Assembly: GCA_016875535.1 (NCBI GenBank)
Contig: VGPF01000010.1
Coordinates: 1 to 53,577, forward strand
Length of the DNA stretch: 53,577 nt
Source: Chloroflexota bacterium
GTDB lineage: Bacteria; Chloroflexota; Dehalococcoidia; SHYB01
Direction: 5' to 3'
In this document: positions 24,233-32,543 of the stretch, in pieces
Layout: each line of letters starts with the position of its first letter
Numbering within the stretch: the first letter of the stretch is position 1
Program-made: the position numbers and the translations under genes
Notes under the pieces: generated by a model
Database searches by the model: none
What the model was told of the DNA's origin: nothing
Seen by the model: the letters and a program-made list of their open reading frames with translations, nothing else

Positions 24233-25353
24233 CAGAGCCCCATGGCCTGCGCGGCGCGCTCTTTGAAGTGGCGCACCTCGCCCAGGGAGATTTCCCAGAA
24301 CTTGGCGTGGCGGGCGTAGAGGTGCATATCGTGCTCTGCGATGAAGGCCACGCCGGCGAAGACTTCGTGCGCGGCGCGGATGCCGTCTCTAGCGGCGATG
24401 GAGGCGTAGGCCTTGGCCAACGCCACCTCCCGCTCATGGGGCAGGCCTGCATCTATGGCCCAGGCGGCCTGGGCGGTCATGAGCGACGCCGTGTGGGCGG
24501 CGACGGCGGCATCGGCCGCCAGCCACTGGACGCCCTGGAACTTGCCGATGGGCTGGCCGAACTGGACGCGGGTCCGCGCGTAGTCCACGGCCATCTCCAG
24601 GGCGCGGGCGCAGGCGCCTGTGAGCTGGGCGCATCGGAGGACGGCGGCGCGGTCCAGGACTGCCTGGACGGTCTTCCACCCCATGCCAGGCTGGCCGATT
24701 AGGCTTCCGGGCGCGGCGTGGACGTTTTCAAAGGACACCGTGTAGAGACGCTGGCTGGTGATGTTCGGGCGCTCAGTCACGGACATGCCGGGGCGTTCTG
24801 CGGCTAGATCGAAGAGCGCGAGCTGATGCGTGCCTTCGACCTTTGCGAGGCAGAGGCAGGCCTCGGCGGAATCGCCGAAGGTCACCATATCCGCCGTGCC
24901 GTTGAGCGTCCAGCCCGTATCCGTCCGACGGGTGCGCATGCCCGCGCTATCCGGTCCGGGGGGCAGCCCCGGCTTGGGAAGAAGGGGTGTGATAACCAGG
25001 TCGCCCTTGGCGATGGCGGGGAGGAGGCGCTTCCGCTGTTCCTGGGCGGCGAATGCCTGGATGAGGCCGCCGCAGATGACGACGGTTTCAAGATGGGGCG
25101 AAGGCAGAAGGGCGCGGCCGAACTCTTCATATAGGGCGGCGAGGTCTACGATAGAGCCATCGCCGCCGCCGACATCGGCGCGGAAGGGAAGGCCGAGCCA
25201 GCCGAGAGAGGCGAGCTGTTTCCAGAGGGCATGATCGTATCCGGTGGTGGTCTCCAGCGCTGCGCGCACCTTCGCCATCGGCGCTTCCTTAGATAGGAAG
25301 TCGCGAGCGGCCTGCTTCAGCATCTTCTGCTCTTGGGAGTAGCCTAAGTCCAT
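24232..25353 (-). CDS. Acyl-CoA dehydrogenase (second subunit of an adjacent pair)
   Basis: A 373-residue flavoprotein dehydrogenase. The open frame extends to 25614, but ATG 25353 (MDLGYSQEQKMLKQAARDFL) is the family-like start, 2 nt after the stop of the upstream dehydrogenase. The C-terminal motif VFAGVAFIAEHDMHLYARHA matches the (G)GIGFTWEHDxHLYxRRA signature, retaining the candidate catalytic Glu but with Gly-Gly changed to Ala-Gly. The middle domain is weakly conserved, as in alpha2beta2 dehydrogenases of steroid catabolism where one subunit has a degenerate FAD site. Pairing with 25356-26510 is inferred from adjacency. Confidence 0.9.
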   Translation of the reverse strand: MDLGYSQEQKMLKQAARDFLSKEAPMAKVRAALETTTGYDHALWKQLASLGWLGLPFRADVGGGDGSIVDLAALYEEFGRALLPSPHLETVVICGGLIQAFAAQEQRKRLLPAIAKGDLVITPLLPKPGLPPGPDSAGMRTRRTDTGWTLNGTADMVTFGDSAEACLCLAKVEGTHQLALFDLAAERPGMSVTERPNITSQRLYTVSFENVHAAPGSLIGQPGMGWKTVQAVLDRAAVLRCAQLTGACARALEMAVDYARTRVQFGQPIGKFQGVQWLAADAAVAAHTASLMTAQAAWAIDAGLPHEREVALAKAYASIAARDGIRAAHEVFAGVAFIAEHDMHLYARHAKFWEISLGEVRHFKERAAQAMGL

Positions 25354-25355
25354 AG

Positions 25356-26510
25356 CTACCTCGGCAGGCCCAGGCCGCGGGTGGCCAGCACCATGCGCTT
25401 GGTCTGCGGCGTGCCGCCCGCGTGGTTGCCGTACGAGCGAACATAGAGCTCCGCCAAGCGCCCCTTGAGCACAGCGCCCTTGCCTTCCAGGAAGAGACCG
25501 GATGCGCCGAGGATCTCCGAGGTGATGTTGGCGAAGCGGGTGTTGAATTCCTTCATGAAGAGGACGCCGATGGAGCCGGCAAAGGCGGGCTCCAGCTGCT
25601 GTTCGAGCCGCCATATCTCCTCGTACTCGAGAAGCTTGAGGACTTCAAAGCCCATGGCTAGGTCCACAAGCTTGTCCCGGACGATGGGGTCCTTGGACAG
25701 CCCCGTATGCCTGCAGAAGGTCACAAGGTCATCGAAGGCGCGCTTGTAGCGCGCCCACTCGGTGCCCGAAGGCGCTCCGCCCCAGAGGGCGTTGGTGATG
25801 TAGCGCCAGCCCTGGTTCGGCTCGCCGATGATGGCGTCTGCGGGAAGGCGGACATTCTCGATGAAGATATGGTTCTGGCGCCCGCCGCCGATGTTCATGA
25901 GGGCTTGCATGGTGACGCCCTTGGCGCGCAGGGGCATGCAGAAGATAGAGATGCCCTTGTGCTTGGGCACATTGGGGTCCGTGCGGGCGGCTAGGTAGAG
26001 GACATCGCAGCGGTGCGCCCAGGTGATGTAGGTTTTCTGGCCGTTGACGAGCCAATCGCCACTCGCCTGGAGCTCGGCGCGGGTCTGGAGGGAGGCGAGG
26101 TCCGATCCGGCGTTAGGCTCAGAGAAGCCTTCCGCCCAGAGTGTTTTCATGGAGGCGATGGCGGGCAGGTGTTCCCGCTTCTGTTTTTCGGAACCGAAAT
26201 TGAGGAGCGTTCCCGCGGCCAGGCCGAGGCCGGTGCTGTTCACCAGCGGGGCGCTGCGGTAGGCGAACTCATCGCGGAAGATCGTTTCATAGACGAAGGG
26301 GCGCTCCAGGCCGCCGTACTGCTTGGGCCAGCTGAGGCAGGTCCACTTTTTGGCGCCGACCTTTTTGGAGAAGGCGAGAGCGAAGTTCCAGCGACCGTCG
26401 TCCTCATCGAACTCCGTCTCAAATTCCTTCTCGGGAGGCAAATCCGCGTCAAGGAAGTCGCGGACTTCCTTGCGCCAGGCTTCGGCCTCTTGTGAGAAGT
26501 GCAGGTCCAT
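25356..26510 (-). CDS. Acyl-CoA dehydrogenase (first subunit of an adjacent pair)
   Basis: A 384-residue FAD enzyme catalysing alpha,beta-desaturation of acyl-CoA. Visible signatures are LSWPKQYGG at about 60, the flavin/substrate motif WAEGFSEPNAGSDLASLQT at about 130-150, and NGQKTYITWAHRCD at about 155. The usual C-terminal GGTSEIQRNIIA is replaced by AGGTPQTKRMVLATRGLGLP. No good ribosome site precedes ATG 26510; the segment upstream is a hairpin followed by TTTATGCT. It heads an eight-kilobase run of overlapping genes ending with the aquaporin. Confidence 0.93.
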   Translation of the reverse strand: MDLHFSQEAEAWRKEVRDFLDADLPPEKEFETEFDEDDGRWNFALAFSKKVGAKKWTCLSWPKQYGGLERPFVYETIFRDEFAYRSAPLVNSTGLGLAAGTLLNFGSEKQKREHLPAIASMKTLWAEGFSEPNAGSDLASLQTRAELQASGDWLVNGQKTYITWAHRCDVLYLAARTDPNVPKHKGISIFCMPLRAKGVTMQALMNIGGGRQNHIFIENVRLPADAIIGEPNQGWRYITNALWGGAPSGTEWARYKRAFDDLVTFCRHTGLSKDPIVRDKLVDLAMGFEVLKLLEYEEIWRLEQQLEPAFAGSIGVLFMKEFNTRFANITSEILGASGLFLEGKGAVLKGRLAELYVRSYGNHAGGTPQTKRMVLATRGLGLPR

Positions 26511-26526
26511 AAGCGTCTAGCATAAA

Positions 26527-26558
26527 GCAACGCTCCAGTAGGGTCACCGGAGCGTTGC
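26527..26558 (-). terminator. Hairpin between operons, terminator or operator
   Basis: GCAACGCTCC pairs with GGAGCGTTGC (10 bp, 12-nt loop), followed on the minus strand by TTTATGC. As a terminator it would end the amidohydrolase transcript. Alternatively TATGCT could be a -10 only 8 nt before the ATG at 26510, with the palindrome covering the promoter; the weak -35 (GTGACC at 18 nt) makes this less certain. Confidence 0.55.
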
Positions 26559-26579
26559 GGCCATGCTTCGGAGGCTCTT

Positions 26580-27680
26580 CTAGTAGGGGAGGTGGTAGAG
26601 CTTGACGGCGTTCTTTGCCAGGATCTTCTCCCTGTCCTGCTTCGGCACGCCCTTGAACATAGATTCGATGCCCTTTTGGGAGTCAGGCCACGAGGTGTCA
26701 CTATGGGGGTAGTCAGAGGACCACATGAAGTTATCCACGCCCACCCATTGGCGCACCTGGACGCCGATGTGGTCTACGATGAAGCTGGCGAAGCAATTCC
26801 TGCGCCATTGCTCGCTGGGCTTGGTGGTGATGACGGCCTTGGTCCAGAAGCGGTGGCGCTCAAAGACCTGGTCGCAGCGCTCCAGCATGTATGGGATCCA
26901 GCCGACATTCCCTTCGATGTGGCCCAGGCGGAGCTTGGGGAAGCGCTCATAGAGGCCGGACCAGAGGAGTTCCGCCGCCAGATGGAACTGCGTAATGGCA
27001 CCGATGGAGAGCCAGGCGCCGGTCTTGGGCATGCCTTCGTACGGCAGCCTTTCGCCTCTGACGGTGATGCCTTCGCGAGCGTGGAAGTGGAGGGGGAAGC
27101 CCAGATCAACCGCGGTCTTCCATAGCGGGTCCCAGTACGGGTCGCCGTAGGGCTTGATGTTCTGCGTGGTGGGAAGCACGGCCCCAACATGGCCCAGCTG
27201 CTTGATGCGCTTCAATTCGGAGATGGCGCCTTCAATCTCAAAGATGGGGACGAAGCCGATGCCGAAGAGCCGCTTGGGCTGGGCTTTGCAGAAATCGGCA
27301 AGCCAATCGTTATAGGCCCTGTAAAGCTCAAAACGGAAGGGGATATCATCGGACTGGCCGGGAGGCCCGCCGCCGTAGAGTACCTCCGCCGCCACGCCAT
27401 CCATATCCTGGTCCTTCATGCGCTTGTTGGGATCCCAGCCGCCTGGGCGCGCGTTGGTCTCTTTGATGCGGTCGCTAAAGTCTCGCGGGTCGCGGCCGGC
27501 CATGGCCGCCAGGCCCTGGAGGGGGGTGCGCTTGCCTTCAAAGACGACGACATCGCCTTCCGGGGTCTTTTCCACCTTAGGCGCGCGAGACTTATATTTC
27601 GCAGGCAAGCGGGTTGCCCAGTCTTCATGGGGGACGTTGACATGGGAGTCAGCGGAGATCACAAGTTCTTTTGTCGGCAT
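26580..27680 (-). CDS. Amidohydrolase family protein (amidohydrolase_2)
   Basis: A 366-residue metal-dependent TIM barrel. The motifs are ISADSHVNVPHEDW (N-terminal metal region), FHAREG at about 190 and MWSSDYPHSDTSWPDS at about 320 with the catalytic Asp. It is a clear paralogue of 14967-16043 (same SADSH, AYNDWLA, KRLFGIG and WSSD..H..W landmarks) but carries an extra segment near residues 45-80 (FEGKRTPLQGLAAMAGRDP). GGAGGG precedes its ATG. Whether it hydrolyses or decarboxylates is undecided. Confidence 0.88.
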   Translation of the reverse strand: MPTKELVISADSHVNVPHEDWATRLPAKYKSRAPKVEKTPEGDVVVFEGKRTPLQGLAAMAGRDPRDFSDRIKETNARPGGWDPNKRMKDQDMDGVAAEVLYGGGPPGQSDDIPFRFELYRAYNDWLADFCKAQPKRLFGIGFVPIFEIEGAISELKRIKQLGHVGAVLPTTQNIKPYGDPYWDPLWKTAVDLGFPLHFHAREGITVRGERLPYEGMPKTGAWLSIGAITQFHLAAELLWSGLYERFPKLRLGHIEGNVGWIPYMLERCDQVFERHRFWTKAVITTKPSEQWRRNCFASFIVDHIGVQVRQWVGVDNFMWSSDYPHSDTSWPDSQKGIESMFKGVPKQDREKILAKNAVKLYHLPY

Positions 27681-27771
27681 CTAGCCCTCCGTGGCGCGGA
27701 TACATTAGTGAGCGAGGCATCCATATGATACACGATGAGAAAAGCCTAGCCACAGTCGAGGTCCAGCAGGG

Positions 27772-28569
27772 TCAGCGACCTTTGAACCTCGGCTCACGCT
27801 TTTCAATGAAGGCCTGGGTGCTCTCCTTGAAGTCCTCAGTGCCGAAGCAGAGCTTTTGATAGTGGGTCTCCAGGTCCAGGTGCGGCACAAGGTCGCTCTG
27901 CATGCCGCGCCAGACGGCTTTCTTGGTCAGCTCAGCGGCGATGGGCGGCATCCTGGCGATCTTGCGCGCCAGCTCCAGGGTCACAGGCATAAGTTGATCG
28001 GCGGGGACGACTTTGTTGAAGAGGCCGAGCCGCTCCGCCTCCGGCGCTTCTATCCAATCGCCGGTAAGCATCAGATCAAGGGCCTTTGCGGGGCCAAGGG
28101 TGCGGGGCAGGAGCCACGTGACGCCGCTGGCGGGGGTGAGGCCGCGCTTGATGAACATGGTGCTGAGACGCGCCGTGTCCGAGCCGATGCGGAAGTCCGC
28201 GGCCATGGCGAGGGCGAAGCCCGCGCCTGCCGCGACGCCGTTGATGGCGCCGATGACGGGACGCGGGAATTCGCGGAAGGGCAGGATGAGGCCGGTAGAG
28301 GACTGGGTGATTTTGCGGCGGCTGATGGCGCTGTCCTTGGCAGTGGGGTCCTTGCCGCCGGACCAGCCCTGGACGTCCGCGCCGGAGCAGAAGCCTTTGC
28401 CGGCGCCCGTGAGCACCAGGACACGCACCTCGGGATCGTTCGCCAGCCTGGGCATCCACTCTTCCAGCAGCAGGTCCATCTCGCCAACCCAGGCGTTCAT
28501 GCGCTCAGGGCGGTTGAGCGTCATCACGGCGACGTGGTCTTTAATCTCGACGAGGATCTCGTTTGCCAT
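27772..28569 (-). CDS. Enoyl-CoA hydratase/isomerase family protein
   Basis: A 265-residue crotonase-fold enzyme. The oxyanion-hole segments are GKGFCSGAD at about 58-66 and NGVAAGAGFALA at about 108-119. At the catalytic region it reads FIKRGLTPASGVTWLLPRTLG, close to PaaG/isomerase-type FxRxGLxPDxGxSxxLPR but with Ala where Asp is usual, and neither of the two crotonase Glu residues is evident. It may therefore be an isomerase or act on an unusual CoA ester. It ends the thiolase operon segment, 31 nt after the thiolase stop. Confidence 0.9.
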   Translation of the reverse strand: MANEILVEIKDHVAVMTLNRPERMNAWVGEMDLLLEEWMPRLANDPEVRVLVLTGAGKGFCSGADVQGWSGGKDPTAKDSAISRRKITQSSTGLILPFREFPRPVIGAINGVAAGAGFALAMAADFRIGSDTARLSTMFIKRGLTPASGVTWLLPRTLGPAKALDLMLTGDWIEAPEAERLGLFNKVVPADQLMPVTLELARKIARMPPIAAELTKKAVWRGMQSDLVPHLDLETHYQKLCFGTEDFKESTQAFIEKREPRFKGR

Positions 28570-28600
28570 AGGGGTGTCCTTGGGCGTAGGCCCCGCGCTC

Positions 28601-29791
28601 CTACTTGCGCAGGGTATCGGCCCTGCCGAAGATGGCGACGCTGCCGGTGAAGGAGCCGGGGTAGCCGCCCAGGTTATGTGTGAGGCCGAGCCGGGCGTTC
28701 TTGACTTGGCGGGGGCCCGCCTTGCCCTGGAGTTGCTTATAGACCTCGTACATCATGCGGATGCCGCTTGCGCCGATGGGATGGCCGAAACACTTGAGCC
28801 CGCCATCCGTGTTGACCGGCAGTTCGCCCTCCAGGGAGAAGGTGCCGGCCTCCACATCCTTAGCGGCCTGGCCCCTGGGAGAGAACTGCAGGTCCTCCAT
28901 GATGATGAGCTCCGTAATAGTGAAGCAATCATGGACCTCCGCGATGTTGATCTCCTTGCGCGGATCCGCGATGCCCGCTTCGGCGTAGGCCTGCTTGGCG
29001 GCGCTGACGTTTTCCGGGAAGAAGTGGAACTCGGAATCGTCGCGCAGGGTGCCTTGATCGCCGCCGACGGCGAGGCCCATGCCTTTGACCAGGACGTAAT
29101 CGCTCCGCAAGGTCTTGGCGATCTCCGGGCGGGTGATGATGGCCACGGCCGCGCCATCGCTGACGCCGCAGCAATCGAAGAGGCTGAGCGGCCAGGCGAT
29201 CATGGGCGCTTTGAGCGCCTGCTCCAGGGTAATCTCTCGCTGGAAGTGGGCCTTGGGGTTGAGGCTGCCATTGTGGTGGTTCTTCACCGCGATCTTGGCC
29301 AGGACCTCCTTGCCCTTTTCCAGGGTGAGGCCGTACTTGTTGAAGTAGGCCGTGGCGGCCAGGGCGAACTGGGCCGGAGGGGGCGAGGGGGCGTCCACGT
29401 TCGTGTTCGGGAGGATAAAGGGCGAGGCGAGGCCTGTGAAGCCCGTGTCCTTGAGCTTCTCCACGCCCGCCACCATCACCATATCGTAGGCGCCGGCGGC
29501 CACGGCGAAGCAGGCGTTGCGGAAGGCGTCCGTCCCGGTGGCGCAGAAGTTCTCCACGCGGCTGATGGGGATATAGTCCAGCTTGAGGGCCTTAGCTAGG
29601 GGCTGGCCACTCCAGCCGGAGAGCATGGTGCCGAGCCAGGCGGCCTTGATGTCCTTGGCCTCCACGCCCGCATCCTTATAGGCCTCCTGCGCTGCTTCTG
29701 CCAGGAGGTCTTCCGGGCTATCGCCCCAGCGTTCGCCGAACTTGGTGCAACCCATGCCGACGATCGCCACTTTATCGCCTATGCCAGACAT
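28601..29791 (-). CDS. Thiolase (acetyl-CoA acetyltransferase, archaeal-type)
   Basis: A 396-residue thiolase with an intact nucleophile: Cys83 in ENFCATGTDAF. The other landmarks are EVHDCFTITELIIMEDL and the base-region His in CFGHPIGASGIRM. The late motif reads THNLGGYPG in place of the Cys-containing CxGGG of classical thiolases, as in archaeal-type enzymes that work with HMG-CoA synthase and DUF35. It likely performs the terminal thiolytic cleavage, or a condensation. Its upstream neighbour is precisely an HMG-CoA-synthase-like/DUF35 fusion (21 nt away). Confidence 0.93.
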   Translation of the reverse strand: MSGIGDKVAIVGMGCTKFGERWGDSPEDLLAEAAQEAYKDAGVEAKDIKAAWLGTMLSGWSGQPLAKALKLDYIPISRVENFCATGTDAFRNACFAVAAGAYDMVMVAGVEKLKDTGFTGLASPFILPNTNVDAPSPPPAQFALAATAYFNKYGLTLEKGKEVLAKIAVKNHHNGSLNPKAHFQREITLEQALKAPMIAWPLSLFDCCGVSDGAAVAIITRPEIAKTLRSDYVLVKGMGLAVGGDQGTLRDDSEFHFFPENVSAAKQAYAEAGIADPRKEINIAEVHDCFTITELIIMEDLQFSPRGQAAKDVEAGTFSLEGELPVNTDGGLKCFGHPIGASGIRMMYEVYKQLQGKAGPRQVKNARLGLTHNLGGYPGSFTGSVAIFGRADTLRK

Positions 29792-29812
29792 CGTGTGCCT
29801 CCTGGGGTGAGC

Positions 29813-31219
29813 CTATGCCCGGATTGGGGTGGTCTTCCAATAGTAGTTGTGCACACCGCCGATGACGCCGAGCTTGCGGAAGCTCAACTCCAGAGGCATG
29901 CCGACTTTTATCTGGTCAATCTCGCGATCGGTCATCATGAGGAGAGCGCGCCCGCCGCCATCGAAGTCCACGACGGTGATGACGAGGGGCACGTCCTGGG
30001 TCCCGGCGACGTAGTCCATGGAGAAGGTGACGATCTTGGCCTGTTTATCGGAGAGACGCACAGGGGACCAAGAGTCGTAGGCCTTGCAGAAGGCGCACTG
30101 CTTCTGCGGGGGGTATTGGACATGGCCGCAGACCGTGCACTTGCCGCCATAGAAACGCAGATTGCGATCGGCATCCCGCCAGGCGGCCTGGAGGGAGACG
30201 GGCTGAGGATCTGGGCGGCGCGCCGGTTCGGCGGCGAGGAGCCCGCGCCAGCGCAGGAAGTGCTCATAGGCGGGCAGCTTGGCCTTGGCCGCAAGGTGCT
30301 TCTTGATCAACCGCCGCCCGGCGCGCGCCTGTTCGATCTTGTCCGTGACCTTCAGGGCGTAGGCATCCGCGCCATCGCCATATCCGATGAGGAGGATGCG
30401 GTCGCCGGGCTTGGCATCTTCCAGGGCGGCCGCGAGCATCATGAGAGGGAAGGCCGTGCCGGTATTGCCCAGGGAGCCGAACATGGGGTCTTGCAGCTGC
30501 TGAGGCGAGAGGCCGAGCCTCCGGGCGATCTCACCGTGGCGGCGCGGGTCGGAGGCGTAGATGACGGCTTTGGCGAAGTCCTTGGGCGTGAGCTTGGTCT
30601 TTTTCGCCAGGCCTGTGGAGGCTTCGATGACGGCGGGGATGTAGCCTTCATCCGCGATGAAGCGGTCTTCGCCGGAGCGGATGTAGGTGTCCGTGGTGGA
30701 GCGCCACTGGTCAATCATGTGCTCGGTGACGAAGTGGGAGGCCTCGATCTCCACCGCGACGTCCGTATCCGAGATAAGGAGGGCGGCGCCGCCATCGCCC
30801 AGGTAGCGCTCCATATCGCTCTTGGGATAGGCGAGGCGCACATCGCCCGCGGCGAGAAGGACGTTCTTGGCGGACCCGGCGCGCACGGCATCGGCGGCGG
30901 CGCGGAGGCCGGAGGTCCCAGCGCGGAGGGTGGAGGCGAGGTCTTGGGAGAAGATGTCAGCCCGAAGGTCGAGCGCAGTGGCGATGGTGGAGGCGCTCTG
31001 CTTTTCAAAATAGGGGTTGGACGTGGTGGCGAAGAGGATGCCGTCCACGGCGTGCCGGTCTATGCCGCGAAGGCAATCTATGGCGGCCGCTGTGGCCATG
31101 GTGACGCTGTCTTCATCGAAGTTCGCGACGGCCCGTTCTCCGGGCGAACCCCAGCCGATCGTTTCCTTGGTCATCCGGTACTTCGGCACATAGGCGCCGA
31201 TCGCTCGTATGCCAACCAT
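29813..31219 (-). CDS. HMG-CoA synthase-like protein fused to DUF35 (zinc ribbon/OB)
   Basis: A 468-residue fusion. Residues 1-320 follow the archaeal HMG-CoA synthase/KAS III layout (IRAIGAYVPKYRM, DIFSQDL..AGTSGLRAA, GDGGAALLIS, GSLGNTGTAFPLMML, ILLIGYGDGADAYAL). Residues 355-468 form a DUF35 module with a four-Cys zinc ribbon (CTVC, CAFC) and an OB-fold. At the nucleophile position archaeal synthases read CKAGT; here it is LRAGT, Leu98 (codon CTC), so covalent acyl transfer by Cys is not expected. The protein may be an aldolase-like or scaffold component working with the thiolase encoded next to it. Confidence 0.87.
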   Translation of the reverse strand: MVGIRAIGAYVPKYRMTKETIGWGSPGERAVANFDEDSVTMATAAAIDCLRGIDRHAVDGILFATTSNPYFEKQSASTIATALDLRADIFSQDLASTLRAGTSGLRAAADAVRAGSAKNVLLAAGDVRLAYPKSDMERYLGDGGAALLISDTDVAVEIEASHFVTEHMIDQWRSTTDTYIRSGEDRFIADEGYIPAVIEASTGLAKKTKLTPKDFAKAVIYASDPRRHGEIARRLGLSPQQLQDPMFGSLGNTGTAFPLMMLAAALEDAKPGDRILLIGYGDGADAYALKVTDKIEQARAGRRLIKKHLAAKAKLPAYEHFLRWRGLLAAEPARRPDPQPVSLQAAWRDADRNLRFYGGKCTVCGHVQYPPQKQCAFCKAYDSWSPVRLSDKQAKIVTFSMDYVAGTQDVPLVITVVDFDGGGRALLMMTDREIDQIKVGMPLELSFRKLGVIGGVHNYYWKTTPIRA

Positions 31220-31233
31220 CGTTGCCTCCAGAG

Positions 31234-32541
31234 CTACCGCACGGTTGGGGCGTAGTCCATGCCGATGCGCCCCTCGGCGATGAGTTTGGTGTATTTTTCG
31301 TGATCTGTCACGAGCAGCTTTTCATAAACGTATTCATTGTCTTCGCCCATGCGGCAGGCGGCGCGGCGGATATGGTTGGGCGTGCGGCGCATCTTGAAGC
31401 CGATCCCCGGGTAGCGATGGGCGCCGCACTCGGGGTGCGTCAGGCGCTCAAAGAAGCCTCGGGCGTTGAAGTGGGGGTCGCTGAAGGCCTCCGCCTCGTC
31501 AATCACGGCGCCCGCGGGAACGCCCGCTTCCTGGAGGCGCCACATCAAGGCGTAGTGCTCCTGGTCCTTTGTCCACTGGGAGATATTTTCGTCTAACTCG
31601 TTATGATTTCGGAGCCGGCCGGCGTTCGTCTGATACTCGGGGTTTTGCGCCCAGGGCGGATCGCCCATCACCCGACAGAGGGCGCGCCACTCTTCGTCCG
31701 AGCTGACGGCGATGGCGACCCATTTGTCGTCGCCTTTACCGGGGTAGACGCCCTGGGGGGCGCAGCGCGCGCTGCGATTGCCCAGGAGCTCCGGCTGTCG
31801 CTTGTTCATGGAGTAGTCCATAAGCGCCTCTCCCATGTAGGTGGCGAAGTTCTCTGTCTGGGAGACCTCGACGAGCTGGCCCTGGCCGGTGCGCGCCCGG
31901 TGGCGCAGGGCCATGACGGCGGCGGTGGCGCCGCCGACGCCGGAAGGGCCATCGCCCACCGGCAGGACGCCGCGCATGGTGGCGTCCGTATCGGGATAGC
32001 CGCGCATCCAGAGGTGGCCGTTGACCGCCTCTATATGGGAGCCGAAGGCGCGATAGTTCTCGTAATCGCCGCCGAGGCCGTAGGGCGGGATGCGGAGCAT
32101 GATGATGTCCGGCCGGATGCGGCGCACGCGATCGTAGGTGATGCCGAGCTTTGCCAGATTGATGGGGACGTTGTTCTCCACGATGATGTCTGAGATGGCC
32201 ACCAGATCCTCAAAGATCTTGCCGCAATCCTCCGCCAGGAGATCCACGGTCATGCTGAGCTTGTTCCGCGCATGGTTCTGGAACATCGCGTAGCGGTTCC
32301 AGGGACGCTCGGCGGGGGTGTTCCCGGCATAGCCGTAGCCGGAGCCGCTCACGGCCTCCACGTACTCCTTTGGCGGCCGGGGCGTGGTGCCACGCGTGTA
32401 GGGAACAAAGACCTGGGTGGTGTCCATGCGGATGACTTCGGCGCCCCAATCGGCCAGGAGCATGGTGCAATAGGGCCCGGCGACGACCATGGTGAGATCC
32501 AGGACGCGGATGCCTTTCAGCGGCAGACGGTTGGCGCGCAT
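31234..32541 (-). CDS. Type III CoA-transferase, CaiB/BaiF family (type-2 subunit)
   Basis: A 435-residue CoA-transferase homologue. It starts GIRVLDLTMVVAGPYCTMLLADWGAEVIRMD, with NHARNKLSMTVDL and DIIVENNVPINLAKLG, and reads GQGQLVEVSQTENF in place of the usual DxSxxE segment. The VVAGP and NHAxNKLSM landmarks group it with the second half of the fused enzyme (42299) rather than with its upstream neighbour, 2 nt away. The C-terminus retains GAVIDEAEAFSDPHFNARGFF. It is predicted to pair with 32544-33788. Confidence 0.92.
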   Translation of the reverse strand: MRANRLPLKGIRVLDLTMVVAGPYCTMLLADWGAEVIRMDTTQVFVPYTRGTTPRPPKEYVEAVSGSGYGYAGNTPAERPWNRYAMFQNHARNKLSMTVDLLAEDCGKIFEDLVAISDIIVENNVPINLAKLGITYDRVRRIRPDIIMLRIPPYGLGGDYENYRAFGSHIEAVNGHLWMRGYPDTDATMRGVLPVGDGPSGVGGATAAVMALRHRARTGQGQLVEVSQTENFATYMGEALMDYSMNKRQPELLGNRSARCAPQGVYPGKGDDKWVAIAVSSDEEWRALCRVMGDPPWAQNPEYQTNAGRLRNHNELDENISQWTKDQEHYALMWRLQEAGVPAGAVIDEAEAFSDPHFNARGFFERLTHPECGAHRYPGIGFKMRRTPNHIRRAACRMGEDNEYVYEKLLVTDHEKYTKLIAEGRIGMDYAPTVR

Positions 32542-32543
32542 GG

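Noticed and set aside
29813-31219. Mevalonate-pathway HMG-CoA synthase
   Set aside because: The nucleophilic Cys position is Leu, and the surroundings are degradative CoA genes with no other mevalonate gene.
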